NCBI GenBank assembly: GCA_905250125.1
Contig: CAJNOL010001101.1
Location: forward strand, 1-64,000
Source of the DNA: Rotaria sordida
Lineage: Eukaryota > Rotifera > Eurotatoria > Philodinida > Philodinidae
Direction: 5' to 3'
Length of the DNA: 64,000 nucleotides
The position numbers and the translations under genes were made by a program. This document shows positions 11,474-23,364 of this stretch, piece after piece; positions within the stretch are counted from its first letter, which is position 1; every line of letters starts with the position of its first letter. The notes under the pieces are model-generated. The model saw nothing but the letters and a program-made list of their open reading frames with translations. It was not told where the DNA came from and searched no databases.

Positions 11474-13617
11474 GATTGTGCATATATATTTCTAATTTAA
11501 AAACGTTGTGGAAGAGACTTCTTATCAATTAAAAAATGTAAACACAGCAATAGACTGCATTGCTCTCCTCAGACAGACCATTCGAATCATTTAAATACAC
11601 TGGATCACTGGTTTTGGCGTGATTGTTAGGAATTTTAACGAGAAACTCGAAAAATTGCACTATTGACAATTGCCAAAAGATCGGTTTTGGTGTCCCATAA
11701 AAGCCTAACCGTTGGTAATAGGCGAATGCTCGAAATAAGTACTGAATCGACTAATTAACTAAGTTTAAAAAAATCGCATTTGCAGCAATTTTTTAATTAG
11801 TAGATTTTTGGCACTATTTCTTAATTAGTGAACTTCCGGCAATGAATGATTAACACCTTCTTAGCAAGGCATAGTTGTGAGAAAACTAACAAATTTGACT
11901 ACGAATTTCAAAAACTCTGAGTAATGACACAATTAAATATTACGTTGGCTATAATGTAGATAAAGGGAGCCGTCTGAAAAGCACATAATATGAAGAGCAG
12001 ACAACATAAAACTCAAGCATCCTGCAAGAGAGGTAGCTTGCAAGACATGCACAGTGTGAGACGGGCAGGCTGCAACTCAAGTGATCTGCAACACAAGCAC
12101 TTCTGGCCACGTTTTACTCGAACAGAACTGCAAAAGATCGAAAAATTCTTATTCGCCGTCTCTTGGCAACGTCAAATTATATATTACCGAAAGTCCAATG
12201 GTATTCTATTTACTTAAAAGATAATATCAACAGTCTATTACAAAATTTTCGAATATTGCCAAAAGTTAAGTACAAAAGTCAAAATTTCATTTTTAACAGG
12301 ACTGAACTTTCGGCAATGAAAGGCCAGTCCTGTTATGTATGAAATTTTGATGTATGACGTGATTTTTGGCAATTGCCGAGAGCTAACTACAAAAGCCAGC
12401 ACTGCGAAATTCATGATACCCATTTTAATGATTTCTTTTATATAAAATCAAGGTATCATGTGCATTAGAGTTACTTTCAGTAATTAACCTAAATATTGAT
12501 ATTTTTCTCAATGCTATAATATGACGGTTCTTCTTGCTTTTGTCGAGCAGTCTTATTTTCAGGTTCATTATCAGCATGTGTAGGAAGAATTTCTTCTAAG
12601 GATGGGTGGATACGATGTATGTGGAGTTTGCAAATTAGGAGAAAAGAAAGGAAACGAAAACTGATGACTGACTAAAAATATCGATATTTTCAAGCTCAGA
12701 TGAGATAGTAACTCACCCACGGATTGTCTAACAACGGCATATGTTTCAGTGTTTCTTCACATATAGCCTTAAAAAGTAACCTATCTTGTACAGAATTGTA
12801 TCCCAATCTCGAATATTAATATCTTGGCTGTGCTTGCTGACAAAATGAAGAAAATAAAAGCTTACATTAGTTTATTTTGCGATGAGTCGGCCATGCCTAT
12901 CGGAACTATTCAAAAAACCAAGTGTCTCAGAATTCACTACAAAATAACAAGTTTCGTAGGAAATATTTTCCTTATCTATTTAATAATAAAAATTTCGATA
13001 TGGTTCGAAAATGGCATAAGTAATATGAAAATACTGAAATATTCGTAGAGAGATTTAACCATTTCAGTATTTTTATCTTATTTCTACCATTTTCGAGTCA
13101 AACTCAAAATTTTTTGTCACCAAAATGATCAGAAAACACTACCCGAGAACACTTATCGGCAGTGCAGAAGTGTACTTTTAATTGATAAAGACCTGCAGCA
13201 CAATATCATCCGTTTTCGATGCTTACTACATGTGTAGGGTCGAGCGTTACGATGGCCGTTTGCGATCGTATACGACACAACACGACACCATCGTTCCTGT
13301 GATCAGCATTCCTTTCCTACTCCTTCAGTTTCTCCTTAAGAAACTAAGCTGGTCGTTATTCTCACTGATATTTATTTATTTAAAACGCACCGAAATAACT
13401 TCAATATGATAAGACTTCAAACAAAAAATAGTTAAAAACTGGCAAATTTTGTAATCTGTGCATGCGACAAGAGAAGATGATTGTTGTGTTTGAAGAAACC
13501 AACCATCCAGTGATATATGCGTCGAACAATAGAGTTATAAAAGAGAAAAGATTAGATAAGAACGAAAAAAAAAATAATCTTACCTGTTCCTATACCAAAA
13601 GAAGAAGACTGCTTTGC
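11474..13617. other. Intergenic, with one small inverted repeat
   Basis: No gene can be supported. Palindromic ggcaattgcc words recur at about 11669 and 12369. A weak short inverted repeat built on CAATTGCCAAAA spans about 11669-12375, perhaps an eroded element. The better hairpin at 12986-13116 is listed separately. Confidence 0.4.
12986..13116. repeat. Inverted repeat / small MITE-like hairpin
   Basis: Arms of about 55 bp face each other across a 20-bp loop. The left arm reads aaaaatttcgatatggttcg, then aaaatggcataagtaatatg. The right arm, reverse-complemented, reads aaaaattttgagtttgactcg, then aaaatggtagaaataagat. No coding content. Confidence 0.6.
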
Positions 13618-13621
13618 TTAA

Positions 13622-14487
13622 AAAGGTGACCGGACAATTCATTGCGGGTCAATTCGTTGCCGGACAATTAGTCGCAAGACAATTCGTCGTAATGATATAA
13701 TCTAATTATAACTTATCATTATTTTCTCATAAATGAATTGACCTATTAAGATAAGTTAGAAACACATAATTCAATGAGTATGAAAATTGTAGAGACTATT
13801 TTTAATGACTAAACTTTGATTTTTGATCCCGAGCAGTACAATAATCGTCTTGTACATATAAAAAGTTCAGTTGTATGAAATATGTCAGCGGTAAAATTTT
13901 TCTTATAGAAGCGGAAGTGGTACTGCATCTTTCTTTCAATTCTTGCCATAGCTCAAGATTTACGATACATGGGACAATAATTTGAGAAAATAAGTGAAAT
14001 CTAGTATTCACTAACAAAGATTGACTTTAACATAACCAAAAAACTTTTGATCAAATATTTTTATTAAATCTACGTATTTAACGTACAAATTTTGTTAGTT
14101 TAAAGACGATCAGCTCTTATTTTAAATGTTTAAAATTAAACTGGTTTGAATTAATCGATAATTTATATAGTGCTAACACTAGTTTTGATGATTTCTCACG
14201 TTTGAGGATTTTTCATCTAATCAATATTAATCGTGAAGTAGAAAATAGATCCGATTTTTTTATCAAGCCAGAATATCTTATCATGATAGAAACCGAAATA
14301 AAAATTCAAAGTTTAGTCATTAAAAATAGTCTCTACAATTTCCATACTCATTGGATTAGGTGTTTCTAACTTATCTTAATAGGTCAATTCATTTATGAAA
14401 AAATAATGATAAGTTATAATTGGATTATATCATTGCGACGAATTGTCCGGCAACGAATTGTCCATGCGACGAATTGTCTTAGCACCC
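13622..14487. mobile_element. TTAA-flanked foldback element with tandem subterminal motifs
   Basis: Inverted arms of about 200 bp (13622-13825 and 14285-14487) surround about 460 bp of unrelated sequence. Both ends abut TTAA (13618-13621 and 14488-14491), as for piggyBac or Kolobok insertions. The ends carry repeated copies of CGACGAATTGTC, likely transposase-binding sites. The inner part of the arms is nearly identical (agactatttttaatgactaa on each side). The middle contains a 71-codon minus frame (13802-14017) with no recognised domain. It is a non-autonomous element. Confidence 0.75.
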
Positions 14488-14554
14488 TTAAAAAAACCGA
14501 TCATTCAATAATGTTCATGTCGAGCAATATATCTAAAAACAAAAATTCTTATTC

Positions 14555-14644
14555 GAGGATGTGGGTGAGTTTGATGTCAGTATGGATCTATTACATCTCT
14601 TCTTCAATAATCACAGCCACACACCCACCCACATCCACATCGAG
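14555..14644. repeat. TGTGGG-type foldback hairpin 3
   Basis: Degenerate G-rich half (aggatgtgggtgag), spacer with catctcttcttc, then C-rich half (cacacacccacccacatcc). Same polarity as the other units. It lies about 65 bp outside the TTAA element. Confidence 0.75.
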
Positions 14645-14888
14645 TATTCCTGAGATTCCTCTATGATCTTGTAGGATTTCCAGATATTGTGAATCTCGGA
14701 GATACAATGGTTTCCCCTTACTTGTTATAGATTCAATGAAAATCGATAATGATAAACGATGAAAAATTTATAAGTATCGTTTTTGTTTTAATAAAATTTG
14801 TCAAATATTTTCAATCCAATTCAGAGAATTATATTCGAAAGATTTTGATTTTTCATAGATCATTCTTATTATAATAATAATGATACTA

Positions 14889-14935
14889 GGGTTGGTGGGT
14901 GTGGGTTGAGAGAAGATCAACTCACGCCCACACCC
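14889..14935. repeat. TGTGGG-type foldback hairpin 4 (short)
   Basis: ggttggtgggtgtgggttga, then a loop with gagaagatcaactc, then acgcccacaccc. The loop's reverse complement, gagttgatcttctc, resembles the loops of the units at 18558 and 49403. It lies 43 bp past the stop of the TIR gene. Confidence 0.8.
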
Positions 14936-14977
14936 AGATAGTAAACAAAAACTGTGCAGATTCTTATGCTAATTTTT

Positions 14978-17900
14978 TTACAAAATAATACAGGTGCTTG
15001 ATTTAGTTGGCATCGGTGAATTTTTGTTGGCAGAAGACAAAGAAGAACGATTATCATTAAGCAATTCTTTCATGGCTGCTGAAAATCGATAAAATTCGTG
15101 TGGAGGCATGACACTACCATTGTATTTCTCAGCAAATATTTTTGCATAAATATTCATTTGATTTTCACGATCTTTAATCAACAATTCAGCGTAGTCAAGC
15201 ATTTCTTTGCCCGTTTGAAATTCGAATAAATCACAAAGTCTTCTCGATATTCGATGGTGTGCAAACCATGCGGTAATATCATTACCCGATGATGTCCATT
15301 GATTGAATGGACGAAGAGTAGATGTTTCTTTAGTGGTAGCAGGAACAGACAGCGTTATAGTGTGCTGTTGAGATGATGATGGGAGGTTTTCGTGAACAAC
15401 TGGTGTTGATACTGAGAGTGATAAAAGAATTGCGTTCATTAACTCGACCACTTTAGTTTGTTCAGGCTGAATAAGATCTCGAAAACGGATATATTTCATA
15501 TCGGGTATGCGAATACCTAGCACATGAAAATCGAGAACGATCATCAAATAATTTTCTCACTTACCAAGCCATCCTCTAGGCTTAAAATTCTCTAGCAATA
15601 CAGGTACAATTGTTTTCTTCAGTGTATCAGCTGCGTATATAAATTCTTTGCGACATGATTTACTTTCAAAATATTGACGTGAAACAAGACATACGATGAC
15701 ACATGATCGTTCCATTCCATCAGCAATTGATTCCCACAAATCACTTGCTGATTGACAGTAAGTTCGATCTATCCATATGTCAAAGACATCATTTCGCTCA
15801 GATAGAAAACTGAGTATTTGATCACAAAAAGTGTTGTTATCATGACAATAACTAATCATAATGCATGGTTTGCTACTTATACTAGAATATCAAATGATAA
15901 CACTCTTATAATATTGAAATTTTTTTCTTTTACTTATTCAATGTATTTGGTACAAGACCATCGAGAACATTGCCCGACTTATCGATTGTCGTCTTGCTTT
16001 GGTTGTCTATCTTAAGATTATGAAGAATACCATGAGCTGCTTCTTTAATACCTTCCATTGAACGTGGTTTGTATTGTTCTAAAATTTTTTCTTCATAATT
16101 TTCATCTATGAAATTTTTGATTGTTTCGATTAATTTTTGATTTTTAATTAATTCTGGTGCATAGTTTGGTTGAAATGATATACTCCAAAGAATATTAAAT
16201 ATGGCAATAAGAGTAAATTGTTCAAGTCGATTCGTTCCTTTTAATGCTTGAGAAAAATCAAATAGTAACGAGACAAAAAGTTGAATTGTCGAAAACATAT
16301 CCGATGAAGGTTCAGTTTCGGCATGACATAGGACATAGTCAAGTGTGGGTTCGTCGACGACGAACATTTTCACCAAAACTGCTAACGGTTCACTAACATG
16401 AAATCCATCACATCGATATCTGTCATTTTTAGCAGCATTCATGACTAGTTGTAGAAGATGATTTAGTACAACATTCATGCCTTTCTTATCGCTTTTAAGT
16501 TGTTCAGGTGTCGAAAGAAGTGCCAGAGCCATAGAAGCAATAAGAATTCGTGAATCTGTCGTCCCTGATTCACTAAATACATACAGAAAACGTACAATAG
16601 ACATCCAATTAAGCAAAATATAAGGGAGAGTGTCCACTCTACCTTTCAGATTTAGTCCAAAGCGTCCTTATTAGTCATGAGAATAGAAAAGCGAGGAAAA
16701 AATGAGACTAAATATGGATTCGAACATTTGATCCGACAGCATTCGATATCGGGCGCATCTTCTGACGACAAACTAAGATTTAACGATGGATGGATGTCGT
16801 TTTAAGCAGTCTAAATAGCAGCATGACACTTGCTCATTCCCTATGTAAATGAAACTAACCGAAGAAAAGCAAGTTGACTAGTCTGAAATGTCTTCAATAT
16901 ATTTAACAAATCCATGTTTTCTTAAGATATATTAGTCTGTAAAATAGATTAGAATTAATTTAGTTTGAATGTGAATTCCAATGATTTAAATTTAAGAATA
17001 TGTAAATTACCTAATTTAAGTTTCGATTGCAACACTTTTAAGTTGGGATAAACTCCAATCATAATGTGAATAAAAAGATTTTGTTTTGATTTTAAATTAT
17101 TTTTCGTTTGTTTTCGATAGAAAATACTTTCTCTCGACATCACCATTGAGAAAGACAATTTTAGGAGAATAAAAATTTTTTATCACTAATTCGATATTCT
17201 ATAATACGACTTTTTTATTTATAGTGGAATTTGAAAAACTTCGAGTAAAATTGTATGAGATAACATCGATCATTTGATCACATAGTTGAATCGACCAGAC
17301 GCTTGATTAATGATATCTGGTGTGTATGATCAAATTGAACCTTCTTTCTTATACTTCTATCATGTGGACTAGTCTTGAGTCGATCAATTCATAAGACGAC
17401 GATTCGTCGTATGCAGCATCGTGATGCTCTTTTTTTCCAATTTAAAATTGCTATTGAAAGGGTGTCATGACGGTGTGTCACGTCTAGATGTTTTGAGAAA
17501 AAGACTAGACATAACATGTGGTCACAGCTAGAAAAACGACCAATCGTTTGCTCTCCTAGACACTCAAAGTAAACTCACGTCTTCTGATATTGTTTGATAA
17601 TGTCAATAGCCCCATAATTGTTGAGTTCATCGGCGCCGTCATCATGTCGTGCAATATTATGAACAATACTGATCAGTGGACGTCGGCTTTTTTCTGTCAA
17701 TTTAGTCGACTGAGCAAGCCAAGTGACTACTCTCTTTGCAAGACCACATTTGAGAAGTGTTGGAACAAGTCCTGTTTGATCTGCTGCATTCCAGAGCAAT
17801 ATAAGAATACTTTCATTAATATCATCCAATCCATAATCTTTGTGCACCACTTTTTGAGAAAACTCAGGCATACTTTGGTCAACATGATCTATAAGTAGAG

Positions 17901-18417
17901 TAAAAAAATCAATATAATTTTCAATACATTGTCGGTCATCGATTGTAGCCAATGAAGCAATGAAAATTGTTTGTGCCATGACTACCAAAAGAAGATAAAT
18001 ATGATCATGTATTCTTTTTCTTGGTAACATTTTTTGTTCAGTCTTTCGTAGAACGTAATTTTTGAAATATAATTGATTCAGCAATGCCATGCATGTAAAA
18101 GTGGTCTCACAAGCTATGGATTCATCTTTTATAATAGAATCAAAATTGATCGCCGCTAATAATTCTGTTAAAAGTTGAGCAGATGCTACGTAACATGATT
18201 GAACATTCGATAATGGATTTTGAAGAATTTCGCGCCAGAGAGAAAGAAATTGTAGCCATATTTGTTTGTCATCTTTATTTGGTGTTGTTAGTTGTGTTTT
18301 TAATTGTTCTAATCGAGTTAAAAGTTGTTGACATAGAGATGATTTATTGTTGTTCGAGATCATTTCTGTAATATTTTCCATATAAGAAGAATAGTTTGTG
18401 TTTATTTCTTCTGTCAT
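14978..18417 (-). CDS. ARM-like / TIR / SAM-like protein, four exons
   Basis: Exons on the minus strand are 18417-17579, 16638-15934, 15881-15565 and 15516-14978. All three joins are GT-AG and keep frame, giving 799 residues. Residues 1-515 are all-helical and read as armadillo/HEAT-like (MLPRKRIHDHIYLLLVV, FNILWSISFQPNYAPELI). Residues about 520-625 are a TIR domain: PCIMISYCHDNN strand A, FDIWIDRTYC, then MERSCVIVCLVSRQYFESK, CRKEFIYA and IVPVLL. After it, ITAWFAHHRISRRLCDLFEF and GKEMLDYAELLI look like a SAM-type helical domain. TIR domains act as NAD-cleaving enzymes or as adaptors in innate immunity and axon death. A glutamate in DLWESIADG lies near the usual catalytic position, but I cannot align it with certainty. 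Order differs from SARM1 (ARM-SAM-SAM-TIR). Intron 1 is long (about 940 nt); introns 2 and 3 are 52 and 48 nt. Confidence 0.85.
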
Positions 18418-18557
18418 GTTGTATTAGAGGCTCTTTTATTTCTTTTCCATGTTTGTTGTTACTTCACATTAATGAATACTCACCCTAAAAAAAACTGCGA
18501 TAAGAAAGAGTGAGAGAAAAAAGAAGCAAAGGATGTTAACAGAACAAATAGATCTCG

Positions 18558-18600
18558 AGGGTCGTGGGTGTGATCTTTTTTTCTCTCGCACCCATACCCC
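18558..18600. repeat. TGTGGG-type foldback hairpin 5 (short)
   Basis: agggtcgtgggtgtg, loop atctttttttctctc, then gcacccatacccc. The loop matches that of the unit at 49403 (atcttctttttactc) at most positions. It lies about 140 bp upstream of the TIR gene's start. Confidence 0.8.
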
Positions 18601-18844
18601 ATTCGAAGAAAACATTAGAATCATAAATCTCATCTCAAAACATTTCAGTATGACCAATGATCTGATATTTGACAAATAATTCGAATCTGTTCACAGCAAA
18701 ATATCTTGAAATACTAAAATTGTTTGTATCAAGGAGCAAAGTATGTAGTCTGTATAACAAACAAAAACATTTTCGTCTTTCAGATAAAACGAACTTATTT
18801 GTTTTTATAAATCCATTCAGAATAAGATGAAATATCGATGTCTA

Positions 18845-18920
18845 GGGTATGGATGTGGGATGTAGGTTGGGTGTGGATGCAATAAAAGAGATTCTCATAC
18901 CGATACCCACACCCCACACT
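18845..18920. repeat. TGTGGG-type foldback hairpin 6
   Basis: gggtatggatgtgggatgta and ggttgggtgtgga, loop with aataaaagagattctc, then ataccgatacccacacccca. Same polarity as the rest. Confidence 0.8.
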
Positions 18921-19311
18921 CTTTTTACACTTAAATAAACAAGAAAAATATTATTCTATGTTAATCATGTTTACTATATGAATAAAATAAAATTCATAAA
19001 CATGGTCATAAGATTGCAGATAGTTGTGCAACTTTGTTTTTTTCTTTTGTTCTGTCAGTAGTTACAAACTTTTTCCTATTCTGTCTGATAATAATAAATT
19101 GGCGAAGAAAAAACCACTTTATGACACATCTACTTATGTCATTCTTTAGTAGAACAAATAGACACAATTTTGTTGCTGAATTTATTATATCAACTATTTT
19201 GTTTTGATTTTGATATAGAACAAACAAAATGTACAGCAACAGCATTCAACTTGCATAAGTTAGTTCTTTTTTATATTATGTTCTGTAAATTTGAAGTATT
19301 CTTTTTTTAGT

Positions 19312-20936
19312 ATGTCAAAGGAAACCATAACCTATCTTGAAGATCTTTCTAATGAAATTTTTTATGAAATTTTTGATTTCCTCGATTTTCTTTATATCTA
19401 TGAAGCATTCTCTAATCTCAATATTCGATTTCAAAATCTTATTAGTTCAATTCTTTCAATTAAAATGAAATTGTCATCTATATCAAAATCAACGTTTCAA
19501 TGTTATTATACGCAGATTATTATTCCTTATCAATATAAAATAAAATCACTTCATTTAACAAATCCATTTATTAATGAAATACTTTTTTCATCAAATTCTA
19601 TTGAATTAAAATTTATTCGACTTGAAACACTTATTTTAGACAAAATCACATATGAATATTTGGGAAAACTTTTAAATCATTTAATTTCTTTTCCATATTT
19701 ATCTTCATTAGTCATCATTTGTGTAGATTTTGTTCCAAATCAAAATATTTTTTATTGTCAAATATTTCGTTTACCTATACTGAAATACTGTAATTTATCA
19801 TGGAGAAGAATCGGTAGATCTAACTTATTATCTTTTGCATGTAATGAATTGAGTCCTATTGAATATCTTATTATCAAAAATGAATGTCATCTAAATGAGC
19901 TAAAAGCTCTTTTATTATATGTTCCTCAACTTCGTCGTTTATCCATTTCATGTGTAGCGAAATTGACCGACAGAAAAATTGAATCGTGCTCAACTATATC
20001 AAATTGTTTGACAAACGTTTCTCTGGATTTCGAACGCATTAATAGCATTAATTTTGAAATATTTGAATCAATTATCAAAAATATTTTCCAACAACTGCAA
20101 GTTTTACATATATCAATAAAATATAATTCAACATATTTAGATTCTAATCGATGGAAACGATTAATTTTATCTTATATGCCTCATTTACGAATCTTTGATT
20201 TTCTCTTTTATACTTCATCATATTCTAACAATGATATTAAAGAATATGTTGCACAGATCGATAAATTTAATTCGCCATTTTGGTTCGAACGAGAATGGTT
20301 TTTTAAATATCATATTGAAAATAAAGAATATAGATAATATATTATCTTTCTTCTTTTCAACAAATCTATACAGGTAGAAAAAAGATTTCTTTTTTGTTCA
20401 ATAGTTTATTCTTACTTTTAAGAAGAAAAAAAAATATACTATATGATACAATACATGAATATATTAATGAAAATATTAATATAGATTCAGTTTATTATCT
20501 TGAAATTCCAGATGAACAAGCAATGATTAACTGTGTTAAATATTTTCCACATGTGATTGAACGTATCATCGCACATGAGTCTATTATCGAAAATGAAAAC
20601 TTTCTTTCAATCAATCTCAATCGTATTCCTCCTTTGAAACAACTTACTAAATTAATCATAACGTATTACAATAGTTGCTTTTCAAAAATAATTGAATTAA
20701 TACATTGTATACCTAATATCCATATATTCGAAATTGACTATGTATCATTCGATGGTATAGATTTAATCTTATTTGGACAAAGTGATTCTTTTCGATTAGT
20801 ATCTCAAACAAATAATATTCAAAATATGATAATTAATTATGAATATACATTAGAAGAAATAAAACTTCTCTTTAATCTATGTTCTCAGGAATTTTTGTTT
20901 TTTCTTTTTATTATATTACTTATTTTTGACCTATAA
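19312..20936 (+). pseudogene. F-box / leucine-rich protein gene, frameshifted and truncated
   Basis: The frame opens at 19312 (MSKETITYLEDL) with an F-box (LSNEIFYEIFDFLDFLYIYE, residues about 9-28), followed by leucine-rich segments (LKFIRLETLIL, LPILKYCNLSW, VPQLRRLSIS). It ends FWFEREWFFKYH, the block common to bdelloid F-box proteins. A one-base frame change at about 20331-20340 brings a TAA at 20335. In the next frame STNLYR joins across a 49-nt intron (20374-20422) to RKKNILYDTIHEYINENI, and the LRR part continues to 20936. There it runs into hydrophobic nonsense after LLFNLCS, so the usual last 60-100 residues are missing. F-box proteins recruit substrates to SCF ubiquitin ligases. Frameshift plus truncated end argue for a pseudogene. 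Confidence 0.75.
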
Positions 20937-23364
20937 TCGGTTTCAGATTATAGTACAATTAGCTGTAGAGAATAACTACAATTTTATTTTTACAATATAA
21001 AGTCCTAGTAGATTTTTGTATTTTCTAGAAAAGTACTCAGATAGAGAAATCGAGTTAGATTCTTTATAAAAGTCAATATCAATTCGTTGTTGATTTTTTA
21101 ATTAAAAAAAAAAACGCTTGAATTTGTACTCTTATCGAATACTATATTTTTAAGATAGCGAAATATTGCTGATGAATCGTAGAAACATTTCTAGATTATC
21201 TTTCTTCATTCTCTATGATGTATTTTTTAGTTCACAGTCTCAGTAAAAGTTCTCATTTCTGTTTGGCTTTTTGCAACATCGTTTCCAAAAGAAGCCGTAA
21301 TGATACATCCGACTCTCAAAATTTTTTTCATTTCTCGTGCCTATTGAAGATATTTATTTGTCTCTGATTGACTTAACAAACACACGGATGATACACATAC
21401 TGGGCAGTTTTGTTCAAATAATCTCAATGCGAGAATGAAATACTGTGTGAATCTTCCTGGAAAAACGTATTTCATCTGAAACAAATATACCAATACGTGA
21501 TTAGTAGTCGGCACCCCTGTAATGCGCTACGTCAGACTCGTCGTTTCTGTGTCTCCTATTACCATTTTCTTGTAAACAGGTAACTTAATCTCAATATGAA
21601 AGTTATAACCCTCAAGATTCTGACTGAAAAACACATGATAACTGAGAGTTACAACAATTTTTCCATTTTCTTTTTCCAACGATTCTACAGAGATAGTAAG
21701 CCTTGATATATAAAACAATTTCTGCGCTGACTTTTTACAGGCAATCACCTGTAGTTAAGTTTCATTCCACAAAACGTAGATTTTGGAGTCTTATCAGTTT
21801 GTACCCGTGGTCTGCTTTCCCATGTAGTTATTTTGGATTAGTTGAGCGTACTGCTTCTAGGGTATTTGGAAAGACAAACAAACATACACACAAGTTGATG
21901 ATAATGACTCTTCCTTGTGAAAAAAGGGAACGGAAGGAGAAAACCAGATTTATCGAAGAAAAGCCAAGAAGAAATATTCATTTTAATGAACACCATAAGA
22001 AAAAATATGATTGGTTAAAGAAAGGTCGATAATAACTCTAATCGAGCGAAATTCAAGAATGGATCTGATTGGATGTAGCGAGTGTGCTCTAGGTATAAAG
22101 TCGATCTGTGAGAATATGATGTGATTTCCCCTGCCAGAGCTCAGTTACGCTTGGTTGGTTTCTAGCAAGCAGGGCAGAAATGAAGGAACCAGAATTTCAC
22201 ATTCCGAAAAGTCATAATTTCAGGATTGAGAATATAAATTCAAGCAGCACCGACAGTAGATTCAAATTTTCCCTACCTAAATGCTTTTGATCGACCTTTC
22301 TTTTCGAACACCGATTCATATTGACTCATAGCACGTTAAAGAAGATTCTTGGCACATGGACCTCAGATTTGAATTGTCTGCTTCGAAACATTCCAAGGGA
22401 ACCATTTTCCTGAAGATTCGCTTTCTATTGATTACTTGTCTTGATTAGATGTTTTTTTTCAGGGTATTTCAGAAAACCTAATGTAGTGCCACCCTAGGAT
22501 ATATAGGTGATAGAAGAAATATAGGAAACGTTGCAGATATTAGAAATACAGCAGATATGAACTACTCCCCGAAAACAGAAGCCACAGTGATTTCCACATA
22601 CGTCCAGATATAACAATATTTAAAGAGGAATCGTCAATTGTGTCTAATATATTTTCATAGCTTTCAATTCAATTGCTTTCTTAAAGTAACATACCGATAT
22701 CAACGATTTCGCGAGGAATTTTGAAAGCTTCCGAACAACACAACAACTATTGATTTGAGTCTTAAAACGATATTTCTGATCAGTGCGGTTGAAAATACGC
22801 ATATTTTCTGACATATTCAGGAATTCACAGTTCATCTCTGCAAGAAACAAATTCAGACAACAACCCTTCAAATCCGTCGGCTGCATCATTGATAAAAACA
22901 CGTTCATTTATAGTTGATGGTATTCTATCAATGCAAAGTCTTTCGTTTTGAAGATTGCTTTAGCTCAATACGTTCCTAATCTCATCAATCTGAATACTTT
23001 TCCATAAATTGTGCCTATAGAATTTCTTCAAAAACGAAAAAAAATTACATGATCACCACAATGAGACACATACGAACAAATGATGTCGCCTATCACCTTC
23101 AAATGCTAGACCACCAGATCCCTCCTATTTCTGCTCAGGCGAATCCACAACATTGTAATCCGATGTGTGTGATGTCACGTGTATCCGTCCCTTTGCGGCA
23201 CCCACATTAGGTACGATACTTTTTGTATGTGTTGTCGCGTGTTTGTATAGTATCACATTTATCTTCAATAATTCTTAATACCTGCTGTATCTCCAATGTA
23301 TTTTATATATCTTATATCTCCTATAATTCATATATCCCCACCGCAACGCGTACAACCTGCAAAA
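20937..23364. other. 2.4-kb intergenic stretch, no supported gene
   Basis: The frames at 21527-21748, 21703-22032 and 22644-22907 have no recognisable motifs and overlap on opposite strands. No clear repeat or RNA gene is seen before the satellite. Confidence 0.4.

Noticed and set aside
16700-16780. Possible tRNA or tRNA-derived SINE on the minus strand (B-box-like GTTCGAATCC at about 16716-16725)
   Set aside because: No acceptor stem pairs, the anticodon loop would have 10 bases and the A box is poor. It lies in the long intron of the TIR gene.
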